Assembly (NCBI GenBank): GCA_030428615.1
Contig: JAUIDN010000001.1
Span: forward strand, 310,001 to 374,000
Source of the DNA: Alphaproteobacteria bacterium
Lineage (GTDB): Bacteria; Pseudomonadota; Alphaproteobacteria; Sphingomonadales; Emcibacteraceae
Direction of reading: 5' to 3'
DNA length: 64,000 nt
Shown here: in pieces, positions 15,703 through 24,576 of the stretch
How the letters are laid out: each line of letters opens with the position of its first letter
Numbering within the stretch: the stretch's first letter is position 1
The notes under the pieces: model-generated
Told to the model about the DNA's origin: nothing
The model's input: only the letters and a program-made list of their open reading frames with translations
Database searches by the model: none
Translations under genes and position numbers: made by a program

Positions 15703-17414
15703 AGCGTTCCCATTTGCATTTGAGTAACCGCATAATCAACCGCGCGCGCCGTCAGCGCCATATAAGTCAGTGACGGGTTCTGGCATGCTGTTGATGTCAT
15801 ACAAGCGCCGTCCGTGACGAAAAGGTTCGATACTTCATGGGCCTGATTGTGTTTATTCAATACACTTTCGCTTGGATCATCTCCCATGCGCGCGGTTCCC
15901 ATTTCATGGATACAAAGACCCACGGTCGGTTTATTACGCCATGGTGTTACATCTTCCAGACCGGCTGCGGTGAGAATCCTGCCCGCTTCTTCCATCATAT
16001 CCTTTTGAAGATTATGTTCATTTTCACTGAATTCGCATGAAATATGAACCAGCGGGATGCCCCATTGATCGGTTTTATTTTCATCAAGCCGCATGTGATT
16101 TTCAAACCGCGGCAGCATTTCACCAAAACCGGTCATGCTGAACCACCAATCACCGGGTTCTTTCAGACTGTTTTTAAAATCAGCACCGTGGCCGGAGCTC
16201 GCACTAGCGCGGCTCCAGCTTACACGTTCGGTATACCCCTGAAAGCCATATCCCCGCAAAAATTCACCCGATTTATCATTTTCCTCAGACCCCCAGGGAA
16301 GATTTCTAAACCGGGGGATATAAATACCGTTGGGGCGCCGACCTTTATAATAATGGTCATCAAATCCCGGCATTCTGCCGCGGGCCCCCGCCTGATAGAT
16401 ATGATCCATCAGATAATGTCCGAGCACGCCACTTCCGTTGGCGATCCCATTTTGGAATGTTTCCGATTTCGAATTCAGCATGATTTGCGTTGTGCCGACC
16501 GTTGACGCGCACAGAAAAATGACCTTACCGCTATATTCGCGTTTTTCCTTGCTGTTTGTGTCAATTACACGAACGCCCGTTGCCTTCCCGGTTTCGGCAT
16601 CATAAATAACACTGTGACAAATTGCATCGGTCACAGTTGTCAAATTACCGGTTCGGTTTGCCGCTGGAAGGGTCGCCGACTGGCTTGAAAAATAAGCCCC
16701 AAACGAACAACCCCGCATGCACTGATTTCTAAATTGACATTTACCCCGACCAAGGTCGAGTTGTTCTTCGGTCGGTTCGGTGAGATGCGCCGCCCGACCA
16801 ATGATAAAATGGCGGTCGGGATATGCTCTATCAAAATTTTCCTTCATCTTTTCTTCAATGCAGGTAAATTCCATTGGCGGCTGAAAATTCCCGTCGGGTA
16901 AGTTTCTTACCCCGTCCTGATTGCCGCTGATCCCGGCGAACCCTTCTACATAATCATACCAGGGGGCAATGTCGTCATACCCGATAGGCCAGGGTATGCC
17001 GTTCCCGTCATTTTCATTGGAATTAAAATCCATATCGGACCAACGATAGCTCTGTTTACCCCAGATAAGCGATCTTCCACCGACATGATAACCACGAATC
17101 CAATGAAACGGGTCCGTGTCGGGATCATTTTCATAAGGGTGGTCAGAATCCTTGACGAAGAAATGCTTGTTGTCTTCCGCAATGAAGGCGAGTTTCTGTA
17201 TTTCATAATCCCGGTTCAGTTCCTCTTTCGACGTTCGACCATTATTCGGAAGGTCCCATGGGGCCATGCCTTCCGTTGGGTAATCTTCGCGGTGTTTCAC
17301 GTCGCGGCCACGATCAATCAAAAGCGTTTTAAGCCCTTTTTCGGTAAATTCTTTCGCCGCCCAACCACCGGACATGCCAGAGCCAACAACGATTGCGTCA
17401 AATTCCTCTGCCAT
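15699..17414 (-). CDS. GMC-family FAD oxidoreductase (gluconate 2-dehydrogenase flavoprotein-like)
   Basis: Flavoprotein of 571 aa with the Rossmann motif GSGMSG (11-16), a GGRSLIWGKQSYRWSD GMC segment and the C-terminal active-site His (CIHEMGTARMG) and Asn (ACQNPSLTYMA). This matches the large subunit of membrane-associated gluconate/2-keto-gluconate/fructose dehydrogenases. It has no signal peptide; the small subunit encoded just upstream does, so co-export through Tat as a folded pair is likely. The alcohol or sugar substrate is not evident. Confidence 0.88.
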   Translation of the reverse strand: MAEEFDAIVVGSGMSGGWAAKEFTEKGLKTLLIDRGRDVKHREDYPTEGMAPWDLPNNGRTSKEELNRDYEIQKLAFIAEDNKHFFVKDSDHPYENDPDTDPFHWIRGYHVGGRSLIWGKQSYRWSDMDFNSNENDGNGIPWPIGYDDIAPWYDYVEGFAGISGNQDGVRNLPDGNFQPPMEFTCIEEKMKENFDRAYPDRHFIIGRAAHLTEPTEEQLDLGRGKCQFRNQCMRGCSFGAYFSSQSATLPAANRTGNLTTVTDAICHSVIYDAETGKATGVRVIDTNSKEKREYSGKVIFLCASTVGTTQIMLNSKSETFQNGIANGSGVLGHYLMDHIYQAGARGRMPGFDDHYYKGRRPNGIYIPRFRNLPWGSEENDKSGEFLRGYGFQGYTERVSWSRASASSGHGADFKNSLKEPGDWWFSMTGFGEMLPRFENHMRLDENKTDQWGIPLVHISCEFSENEHNLQKDMMEEAGRILTAAGLEDVTPWRNKPTVGLCIHEMGTARMGDDPSESVLNKHNQAHEVSNLFVTDGACMTSTACQNPSLTYMALTARAVDYAVTQMQMGTL

Positions 17415-17427
17415 GCTTTATCCCCCG

Positions 17428-18054
17428 TTATCCAACCGACCAGGCTTTGCCAACGTCGCTAAATGGTATGCAACCTTTAAATTCACCGGGGATCGGATCA
17501 TAAATCAATTCTTCGCTGGCACCGACTTCTGACGTGTAATATCCATAAATCGTAAGTTCACGAAGTTCCTTATAAACATGCTTGCGGTTCGCGCCACCAA
17601 CACCGACATTGGAAAGCCCGGTTTCGTATTCACCGGCACCTTCGGCTGCCAACATTTCGGCGCCCAATTGATCAAGCATCTGACCGCGTTCATTTTCAGA
17701 TAGTTCCGAAAAGCTTTTGCCATGTTCCTGCCTGATACGCTCATCCAGGGCGGTCAGGTCAGCGAGAAACCCTTCCCGTTCTTCGGCCGTCATCCAGTTT
17801 GCCGCCAGCTCATCAATAAGAAAATGTACATTGACCGCTTTTGCACCCGGTGTATCCGTGTCCGGAATAATGGTATCGGCAATGTCCCCAACCAAATCGA
17901 ACTGCGCTTTATTCAGGGCTTTAAGTTCAAGTTCATCTGTATTTTCAGGGACACTGACGTCCGCGTCGCATGCTCCAAGCACAGCAAGCGACACTGCACC
18001 GCCGGTAACGGCCGCCATTCGTTCCAGTATTTCTCGACGATTAAGACGCTTCAT
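17428..18054 (-). CDS. Gluconate 2-dehydrogenase subunit 3 family protein, Tat lipoprotein
   Basis: Small subunit partner of the GMC dehydrogenase (about 208 aa). The N-terminus has a Tat-type LNRREIL motif, a hydrophobic stretch and a lipobox LGAC, pointing to Tat export and lipid anchoring; the mature part starts with an acidic linker. I prefer the ATG at 18054 to the one at 18060 because the Shine-Dalgarno GGGAGG lies 7 nt from the former but only 1 nt from the latter. The family helps export and stabilise the flavoprotein subunit. The flavoprotein gene follows after 13 bp. Confidence 0.85.
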   Translation of the reverse strand: MKRLNRREILERMAAVTGGAVSLAVLGACDADVSVPENTDELELKALNKAQFDLVGDIADTIIPDTDTPGAKAVNVHFLIDELAANWMTAEEREGFLADLTALDERIRQEHGKSFSELSENERGQMLDQLGAEMLAAEGAGEYETGLSNVGVGGANRKHVYKELRELTIYGYYTSEVGASEELIYDPIPGEFKGCIPFSDVGKAWSVG

Positions 18055-18125
18055 TCCCATTCCTCCCTATTCGGTCTGATAACATAAAAATGTAATCGAT
18101 TAGTAAGGATTAGGCAAATCGAACG

Positions 18126-18530
18126 TCACATACTCATAAAATAATTGTAAATGAGCCACACGCTGGCGACCAGAATTACCGGCAACGTACCGAGCATTCC
18201 GAGCATGCGACAAGTCGTTGGCGCTCCGTCAGCTTTTAGTCCTAACGGATGCAGAATACGACTGATTACAAGAAGCGCTCCCATAATCGCAATTGCCATA
18301 TTTCCCGCAGCGCCGCTCATTTCAAGCAGGCCCAGTACAATAAGCGCAAGCGGCACATATTCAGTATAATTGCCCTGTTTTCTGATGCGACAAATAAGTT
18401 CCGGATTTTCACCGTCGCCAATACCAACTTTTGCTTTACCGCGGTATGAACCGACATGTCCCGCAAGGAACACACCTAACACGCCCATAATACCCGCGCA
18501 TAAAGCTGTAATCGCTGGAAATATCATCAT
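18126..18530 (-). CDS. MAPEG-family membrane protein
   Basis: Protein of 134 aa with four predicted transmembrane helices and the MAPEG hallmark RxxxQGNYTEYVPLAL (about residues 48-64). The family (membrane-associated eicosanoid/glutathione metabolism) includes glutathione-dependent membrane enzymes; bacterial members are mostly uncharacterised. A good SD (GGGAGA) precedes the start. The gene is co-oriented with the metallophosphoesterase upstream (15 bp gap) and the dehydrogenase genes downstream (about 70 bp gap), but a functional link is not evident. Confidence 0.85.
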   Translation of the reverse strand: MMIFPAITALCAGIMGVLGVFLAGHVGSYRGKAKVGIGDGENPELICRIRKQGNYTEYVPLALIVLGLLEMSGAAGNMAIAIMGALLVISRILHPLGLKADGAPTTCRMLGMLGTLPVILVASVWLIYNYFMSM

Positions 18531-18545
18531 TTTACTTCTCCCTTT

Positions 18546-19841
18546 TTATTTTGGTTCACCGAACCGGTTCCTAAAATTCCTTAATTCAAGTGTATAGTGA
18601 TCTGCTGATAAAAATTCACTATCCGCCATATCGGGTTGTTCCATATCGCGGTACCAACTCACATAATTCTCAAATTCTTTTGAATATTTCTTATAGTATG
18701 TCGAATATGTCCTCACATCAATCTTCGGCACTTCGCCTGAAGTGTCAAATTTCATCAACCTTATCCATCCGTCGCCAATTCCCGTAATGCGTTCCTGATC
18801 CGCTGGCGGGTTTGCGGCCATCCCCCTTCCCTGATAATCTGATAATATCTGGTAAACACTGTTACCCGCGTCATTTTTATCGATACGCAGAGATTGACCA
18901 ATCTGATGCCCGGACAAGATCATGAATATCTGATCATTTTTTCGTATGAAATCATTCCAGATGTCTTCGGCGCTATTGTGACCAAGCGGATCCACTGATG
19001 CAAAATCATAAGCCGGGCTTGGCAGCCGTTCGCCGCTCGGGTTAAGGTAATCGTGGGTTGACATCATGGTAGGAAGGCCGGGGTTTTTATCGATCACCCT
19101 TTGCGCCCAATCAAGAACATCATCCCCTGCCTGCATTTCAAATGAAAAATGCAGAAATGTATATCCGCCTGCTTTAAAAATCTGCGCGCTGTTCACACCA
19201 CCATGGAAGCTGTCTATGTACCAGCTTTTATTACTGAAATATTCGCTGTCCGGTCCGAACATATCATTAAAGGTCAAATAGCCGCCAACATGGCGGTTTG
19301 GTATCAAGCCCTCTTCACTTATTCTTGCGCGTGGATCGGGATCACCGGGAAACGGGTTATATTGATACCCGGTATCATAATCATGATTACCGGGGGCCAC
19401 CCCAAACGGAACACCCGTGGCCGCGAGGATGTTGTATCCGCGGCGGGTGAGCGGAAGTTCAAATTCCTTTAGCCCGGTGAGGATATTTTCAATCCCCAAA
19501 CGCGGGTCAGACAGGATCGCCGGAAAACCACGCGCTTCATGTTCGGGATCGAGATATACGTCCGTGTGCTGCCATACATCGCCTACCGACGTCACAAATT
19601 CTATTTCACCCCCATTTGGCTTTGTATTTGCGGCTATAAATTCCATTTGTTCGATAAAAAGGTTGGCACTGTCAATTGCGAACCCTTCCGCTTTCTGATG
19701 CCTGTAATCGACCATATTTTGTGTGTCGGGAATGACCGCAATTGTGAAATGATGATCGATTTCACTTTGCGTGCCACGTTCATCAGAACACCCGGCAAGA
19801 AATATTGTCAGGAGTAAAATAATTTTCGTCAAATCTTTCAT
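18546..19841 (-). CDS. Lipoprotein metallophosphoesterase (calcineurin-like)
   Basis: Exported hydrolase of about 431 aa. The start at 19841 is chosen because it gives a standard lipoprotein signal (MKDLTK, hydrophobic core, lipobox LAGC) and has GGGGCGGGAG just upstream; an upstream in-frame start at 19883 lies inside the previous gene. Metal-binding motifs follow the DTQ variant of the superfamily: PDTQN, SVGDVWQHTD, APGNHDYD, STHDY and SGHQIG. The substrate is unknown; the likely site is the outer periplasm or membrane surface. It is expressed with the M24 peptidase gene 17 bp upstream. Confidence 0.88.
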   Translation of the reverse strand: MKDLTKIILLLTIFLAGCSDERGTQSEIDHHFTIAVIPDTQNMVDYRHQKAEGFAIDSANLFIEQMEFIAANTKPNGGEIEFVTSVGDVWQHTDVYLDPEHEARGFPAILSDPRLGIENILTGLKEFELPLTRRGYNILAATGVPFGVAPGNHDYDTGYQYNPFPGDPDPRARISEEGLIPNRHVGGYLTFNDMFGPDSEYFSNKSWYIDSFHGGVNSAQIFKAGGYTFLHFSFEMQAGDDVLDWAQRVIDKNPGLPTMMSTHDYLNPSGERLPSPAYDFASVDPLGHNSAEDIWNDFIRKNDQIFMILSGHQIGQSLRIDKNDAGNSVYQILSDYQGRGMAANPPADQERITGIGDGWIRLMKFDTSGEVPKIDVRTYSTYYKKYSKEFENYVSWYRDMEQPDMADSEFLSADHYTLELRNFRNRFGEPK

Positions 19842-19857
19842 ACTCCCGCCCCTCGCT

Positions 19858-21150
19858 CTAATTATTGCCAAACGGGTCGTCAATGGCGACGCTGGGCTGG
19901 CTGAACCAGTTCGGCCCCGTTTCGCTCATATAACAGCAATCTTCGAGCCGCACGCCGAATTTACCGGGAATGGCCACTGTGGGTTCGATGCTGAAACACA
20001 TTCCCGGTTCAAGCGGCCTTTTATTCCCCAGAACCGCATTGCCCCATTCATGCATATCCAGCCCGATACCATGACCCGTGCGATGCGGAAGTCCCGGTGT
20101 TTTATAGCCGGGGCCATATCCGGCATCGGTGATTACTTTCCGCGCCGCTATATCAACATTCTCCTGCGGTGCGCCAAGCTGGGCGGCTTCAAAACCGGCT
20201 GCCTGCGCCCGTTTTTCAAGGTTCCAGACTTCTTCCTGCTCGGCGGTATGATCCCCGAACACAAAAGTCCGGCTGATGTCGGACGCGTAATTATGAACGT
20301 TACATCCACCGTCCATCAAAACAATCATACCTTCCTCGAGAACAGGTTCAACAATCGATCCATGCGGTGATGATGACACAACCCCAATCATGGTTCCCAG
20401 ATATCCGGTCACACCGAGCGCGGCGTGTGCCTGTCGTGACAGCGCACTGATATCTGAACCACGCATGCCAAGCTCAATATGTTTCACGGTTTCCTTATAG
20501 GCGGCGATGGTAATGTCACTTGCGTGCTGCATAAGTTCCAATTCACGCGGCGATTTAATGATACGGCATTCCGCTGTAAACGGATCTGCACTCACAAGTT
20601 CGAGATGCGGTGCTTCCTTGCGGATACCATCCATCAGAAAAAACCGGGTCATTTCACCAATACCCAGCTTGCCGGATTCTATGCCCATATCCTTAAGCAT
20701 GGAAACCACCAGTTTATAGGGACTTTCATGTTCTTCCCAGCCGCGAACCTGATCGCCAAGAATGATACGTTCCTTGAGCCGCTCCACTTCAAACATCGGG
20801 CAGATATAGGCGACCTCACCTTCCCGCGGGATAATAGCGGCGGCCATACGTTCACTTTGCCCCCAGCGCATCCCTGTGAAATACCAGAGGTTGGTTGTCG
20901 CTTCCAGATAGATGGCATCAAACCCGTTCTCAGCCATTAATGTCTGTGCCTTCTCAACGCGGGCTTTGTGTTCGTCAACAGAAATCGGCGCGATCCCGTC
21001 CATCATATTGGAAAGATGATCAAATTTACCTGCTGGGGTTGCTGATTGTGCTTCTGCCTGATTGCCACCGGAGCCTTGCCCGCAGGCCGATACAACCCCC
21101 GCTGCCCCCGCAAGCCCTGATATTCTTAAAAAATTTCTTCTGCTGTTCAT
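19858..21150 (-). CDS. Exported M24-family metallopeptidase (Xaa-Pro aminopeptidase-like)
   Basis: Pita-bread-fold peptidase of 430 aa. All five metal ligands can be placed: Asp in VLMDGG, Asp in YASDISRT, His in HRTGHGIGLDMHE, Glu in SIEPT and Glu in RLEDCC. The N-terminus carries a Tat motif (SRRNFLR) and a lipobox VSAC at Cys23, so it is probably a Tat-exported lipoprotein, whereas classical aminopeptidase P is cytoplasmic. It should act on proline-containing peptides or related amides (creatinase-type activity is also within the family). Confidence 0.9.
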   Translation of the reverse strand: MNSRRNFLRISGLAGAAGVVSACGQGSGGNQAEAQSATPAGKFDHLSNMMDGIAPISVDEHKARVEKAQTLMAENGFDAIYLEATTNLWYFTGMRWGQSERMAAAIIPREGEVAYICPMFEVERLKERIILGDQVRGWEEHESPYKLVVSMLKDMGIESGKLGIGEMTRFFLMDGIRKEAPHLELVSADPFTAECRIIKSPRELELMQHASDITIAAYKETVKHIELGMRGSDISALSRQAHAALGVTGYLGTMIGVVSSSPHGSIVEPVLEEGMIVLMDGGCNVHNYASDISRTFVFGDHTAEQEEVWNLEKRAQAAGFEAAQLGAPQENVDIAARKVITDAGYGPGYKTPGLPHRTGHGIGLDMHEWGNAVLGNKRPLEPGMCFSIEPTVAIPGKFGVRLEDCCYMSETGPNWFSQPSVAIDDPFGNN

Positions 21151-21222
21151 AACGCATCCTCCCGCAATCCTATTTTTAGCTGACTAAATTTGTATTGGGA
21201 TTCTGATGATTTGGCAAGAACG

Positions 21223-21250
21223 TTGACATTAAACTGACGTGAATTATAGT
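21223..21250 (+). promoter_or_regulatory. Sigma-70-type promoter for the 34-aa ORF
   Basis: TTGACA at 21223-21228 and TATAGT at 21245-21250 with 16-bp spacing. This would give a short leader of about 20 nt that carries AAAAGGA before the ATG at 21277. Confidence 0.55.
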
Positions 21251-21276
21251 CAGCGAAAATTAAAAGGACGTTGGAA

Positions 21277-21381
21277 ATGATGTTAGGTGTTATTCAGGTT
21301 TTGATCGTGATCATCATTTTAGGTGTGATCTTTACGCCAATTGCCATCGCCCGATACAAAAGACGAAACAGAAAAAAATAA
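21277..21381 (+). CDS. Small single-span membrane protein, 34 aa
   Basis: Short ORF not matched to any family I recognise: MMLGVIQVLIVIII, then LGVIFTPIAIA and a basic tail RYKRRNRKK. It has one hydrophobic helix (about residues 3-24) with positive residues after it, an N-out/C-in topology by the positive-inside rule. A near-consensus promoter and an AAAAGGA ribosome site directly precede it, and it fills the otherwise empty space between two leftward genes. The combination of promoter, SD and TM-plus-basic design argues for a real microprotein; conservation is untested. Confidence 0.6.
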   Translation: MMLGVIQVLIVIIILGVIFTPIAIARYKRRNRKK

Positions 21382-21386
21382 CTCCC

Positions 21387-21890
21387 TCAACCAAGCATCT
21401 TTTGCATTAAAACAACATCCACCCAAAGACCGAATTTAAACCCGACCTCGCGAAGGGTACCAACTTTCCTGAAACCCAGTTTTTTATGAAGGTTGATTGA
21501 AGCCAGATTTTCACTGTCCCCGATGACGGCAATGATATTTTTGAGCTTTAATTTCTCACATTCATTAATAACCGCCTGCATCAACGCCGTACCGACGCCG
21601 GAAATTCGCTTATCCGGTGATACATAGATCGCATTTTCAACCGTTTTCGAATATGCCGAACGCTGCCGGTACGGTGACACATAGGAATAAGCGATAACCC
21701 GGCCATCCGCCTCCGCGACAAGATGGGGAAAACCATTCGCCAGAATATCGGCGCGTTTCTTAAGCAGGTCTTCCTTTGACGGCGGGATTTCATCAAATGT
21801 CGACGTGCCCTGTAGTACTTCATGTTCATAAATTTCGTGAATGGCTGAAATATCACTTTCTTTAGACTGGCGAATGGTTAAATCAGTCAT
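21387..21890 (-). CDS. GNAT-family N-acetyltransferase (phosphinothricin acetyltransferase-like)
   Basis: Acetyltransferase of about 167 aa with the acetyl-CoA-binding segment VSPDKRISGVGTALMQAVI and the PAT-type start IRQSKESDISAIHEIYEHEVLQGTSTFDE. Family members acetylate phosphinothricin, methionine derivatives or other amino-acid analogues in the cytosol. The ATG at 21890 is used; the longer frame begins at a TTG codon. It overlaps the end of the nitrilase gene by 8 bp, so the two are cotranscribed. Confidence 0.88.
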   Translation of the reverse strand: MTDLTIRQSKESDISAIHEIYEHEVLQGTSTFDEIPPSKEDLLKKRADILANGFPHLVAEADGRVIAYSYVSPYRQRSAYSKTVENAIYVSPDKRISGVGTALMQAVINECEKLKLKNIIAVIGDSENLASINLHKKLGFRKVGTLREVGFKFGLWVDVVLMQKMLG

Positions 21891-22848
21891 CAATTATGTC
21901 CACCGTCGATTGCCTGCGTCTATCAATAACAAGCTTGGTGACATCGGGGCGTGAATAATGGCCGGCGGGGTCAAAATTCTGTCTTTCTTCACGTATTTTT
22001 GCGTGATCGATCGTCGCAACATAAAGTCCTTCTTCGCCAACCTGTGGTTCGATTATCCAGTCACCGTCCGGCGCACAAAGACACGACCCGCCATTGGCAA
22101 AATATTCTTTATTTTCAGATCCCTCTAATATTTTTTTAAGGTGATGTGTTAATTTTGGAAAATCGTCACGCCGCATAAAGCCGGAGACCGACATCACATA
22201 TGAGCGCCCTTCTTTTGCCATATGCCGGGTAATATCACGTGTGTTGTGTTCACCGCCCGGCCAGATCGCCACATGAAGATCTTCGCCCATACCGTAAAGA
22301 GCCGCGCGAGGAAGCGGCATCCAGTTTTCCCAGCAGTTTAAGCCACCCACCGTAAACGCGCCGAGCTCATGCACACGAAGACCGTGTCCGTCCCCGGGTG
22401 ACCAGGTCAGCCGTTCTTCATAGGTCGGCTGAAGTTTGCGATGTGTGGAACAGATTTTACCCTGTTTATTGATATAAACCATTGTGCAATAAAGGCTGTG
22501 TCCGCCGCGGTCTTTTGCACGTTCAATAATGCCCAGATAAACCGCAATGTTACCATCCTTCGCTGCCCGGCAGACCCCGTCCAGATGCCCTGCTTCAATC
22601 TGAACGGCCTGATCAGTATATATTGCGTGCATTTCTTTCTGGTCTGGATCATTAAAACGCGCCCCCCCCATCGGTTCAATCCAGAACGGGTAACCGGGTA
22701 CCAGTGCCTCACCAAATGCGATCAGGTCAACCCCCTGCTTTGCGCCATCGTTTATGTAGTTGATTACTTTTTCAAGGGTTGCTTCACGGTTCAACCAGAC
22801 AGGCGCAATTTGCGCGAGGCCCACTTTTAACTGATCTTTTTCTTCCAT
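21883..22848 (-). CDS. Nitrilase-superfamily carbon-nitrogen hydrolase
   Basis: Hydrolase of 321 aa with the full catalytic triad of nitrilases: Glu47 (AFGEALVPGYP), Lys138 (HRKLQPTYEER) and Cys172 (GLNCWENWMP). The CWENWMP and ALYGMGEDLHVAIWPG motifs are typical of branch 1 nitrilases, which convert nitriles directly to acids and ammonia, including aliphatic nitrilases and cyanide-degrading relatives. A GTG immediately precedes the ATG and could also serve as start. It is coupled to a GNAT acetyltransferase. The natural nitrile is not known. Confidence 0.88.
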   Translation of the reverse strand: MEEKDQLKVGLAQIAPVWLNREATLEKVINYINDGAKQGVDLIAFGEALVPGYPFWIEPMGGARFNDPDQKEMHAIYTDQAVQIEAGHLDGVCRAAKDGNIAVYLGIIERAKDRGGHSLYCTMVYINKQGKICSTHRKLQPTYEERLTWSPGDGHGLRVHELGAFTVGGLNCWENWMPLPRAALYGMGEDLHVAIWPGGEHNTRDITRHMAKEGRSYVMSVSGFMRRDDFPKLTHHLKKILEGSENKEYFANGGSCLCAPDGDWIIEPQVGEEGLYVATIDHAKIREERQNFDPAGHYSRPDVTKLVIDRRRQSTVDIIDD

Positions 22849-22991
22849 CACATAAATCCGCTATAGATTCTTTCTCGTATTTGTAGGGCTATTCCACAAA
22901 TTTCGCAAGCACCACTATTTGGAGAATATGTTAGCATTCTGTTAAACTTTTTTTACTAGAATTATTTTAGATACATAATTAGGAATATTAC

Positions 22992-24569
22992 ATGGCCAAA
23001 ATACCTGATCGCTTTTTAGGGTTTTCATTTTCGGTTGGTGACATTTTAATTGAAACGGACACCGATTTTAATATTTTAAACGCTGACGGGGCGGTCAGCG
23101 AAATTGGCCTGACACCGACCGACTTAAAAAACCATTCCTTTCTTGATCTGGTATCCGAAGATGAACGTGACCTGTTCAATCAGCTATCTTCATCAATTAA
23201 AACATCAAACCGTATTGGGCCGGTTAATTTCTGGCTGGGCCCGCAAGGGAAGCATAAAAAGAAATATGCTGCGTTCATCGGTAAATTACCGCATGACCGT
23301 AAGCGGCTTTTTATCGTTCTGATGGCGACTTACCGTCTTGGCAGCGGCAGATCAGGTAAGAAGGCTGAAAATTTTGAGGAAGAAACAGAAAATTTCCTTG
23401 AAAAAGTTGAAGGTATTCTGACCGATTACAAGGGGCAGGAAAAAAACCTGAACATTACCCTTATGGAAGCCCCCGAGGGCATTGAGAAGGATGATGAACG
23501 GCTTGTTGAACTTGGTGAACTTCTCAATAAATATTCCACTGGCGGCAACACGGCGGGTCGATTAAATGACAACAGTTATGCTGTTGTCCACGCGCGGGAG
23601 CCGGACGGTCTTGAAACCAAGGATCTTATTCGTGAGCTGACCAAATCAACGGGCCTGGAGCTTAACTCCACAACTATTGATGCTGATCAGAGCTTCCTGA
23701 GCGAGGAAGACGGCGTTCGCGCGCTTATCTTCAGCCTTCAGCAATTCGCGGAAAAAACTGAAGGGTTTGATGTCGATAGCCTTGCCAGCGGATTTGACGA
23801 AATGGTCGAAGACACGGCGGAAAAAGTTCAGCATTTACGCACCATTTTAAAAAACGGGGAATTTTTGCTTGTTTACCAGCCGATCGTTTCCCTCAGAACC
23901 AGAGAGATGCACCACTCGGAAGCGCTTATCCGTTTTAATGACCCGGAGCTACATAACCTTCAGTTTGAGACCATATGTTTCGCCGAAAAGGTAGGCCTTA
24001 TCCAGGATTTTGACGAAGCCACCTTCAAACGGGCCGTTGAAAAAATCAATCAGGTAAAAGAGCATGGTGAGCCCCCAATACTGGCGGTAAACATGTCAGG
24101 AAAATCGCTTTCCAACAATGGATTCCTTGAAAGGCTCAAGAAACGATTGCGAGATCATTTGCATCTGAAAGATTATATATCACTGGAAATTACCGAATCC
24201 GCTGAAATTACCAATCTCGAAAATTTAGCGAACGTCATCACTGAAGTGCGTGAAATGGGGTATCGCATTTATCTTGATGATTTCGGTGCCGGTGCGGCGG
24301 GATTCAGATATCTTCGCGAACTGACGGTTGACGGTGTCAAAATTGATGGCGAATATGTCCGCGACGCGCTGGTGGATAAAAAAATCCGCGCCTTTCTGCG
24401 GTCAATCGTCATGCTCTGCAACGATCTTGAGATCGAAACCATTGCCGAATGGGTCGAAACCGAAGAACAGGCGGAACTGTTAAGATCACTGGGAGTAACC
24501 TATGCTCAGGGGTATCTTTATGGTCGCCCCAATGCCGGAATCAAAGCCGCGAGGGCAATGGCGGGTTAA
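22992..24569 (+). CDS. EAL-domain cyclic-di-GMP phosphodiesterase with PAS-like and degenerate GGDEF regions
   Basis: Protein of 525 aa. An N-terminal PAS-like sensor (about 1-115) is followed by an acidic region and a decayed GGDEF domain, whose signature reads GRLNDNSYAVV at 189-199. The C-terminal EAL domain (about 285-520) retains Glu310 (SEALIRF), Asn367, Glu402, Asp429-Asp430, Lys450, Glu486 and Gln506, so it is probably an active c-di-GMP phosphodiesterase. No membrane segment is visible; it should be cytosolic. It stands alone, with 140 bp of AT-rich upstream sequence. Confidence 0.9.
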   Translation: MAKIPDRFLGFSFSVGDILIETDTDFNILNADGAVSEIGLTPTDLKNHSFLDLVSEDERDLFNQLSSSIKTSNRIGPVNFWLGPQGKHKKKYAAFIGKLPHDRKRLFIVLMATYRLGSGRSGKKAENFEEETENFLEKVEGILTDYKGQEKNLNITLMEAPEGIEKDDERLVELGELLNKYSTGGNTAGRLNDNSYAVVHAREPDGLETKDLIRELTKSTGLELNSTTIDADQSFLSEEDGVRALIFSLQQFAEKTEGFDVDSLASGFDEMVEDTAEKVQHLRTILKNGEFLLVYQPIVSLRTREMHHSEALIRFNDPELHNLQFETICFAEKVGLIQDFDEATFKRAVEKINQVKEHGEPPILAVNMSGKSLSNNGFLERLKKRLRDHLHLKDYISLEITESAEITNLENLANVITEVREMGYRIYLDDFGAGAAGFRYLRELTVDGVKIDGEYVRDALVDKKIRAFLRSIVMLCNDLEIETIAEWVETEEQAELLRSLGVTYAQGYLYGRPNAGIKAARAMAG

Positions 24570-24576
24570 GTCCGAA

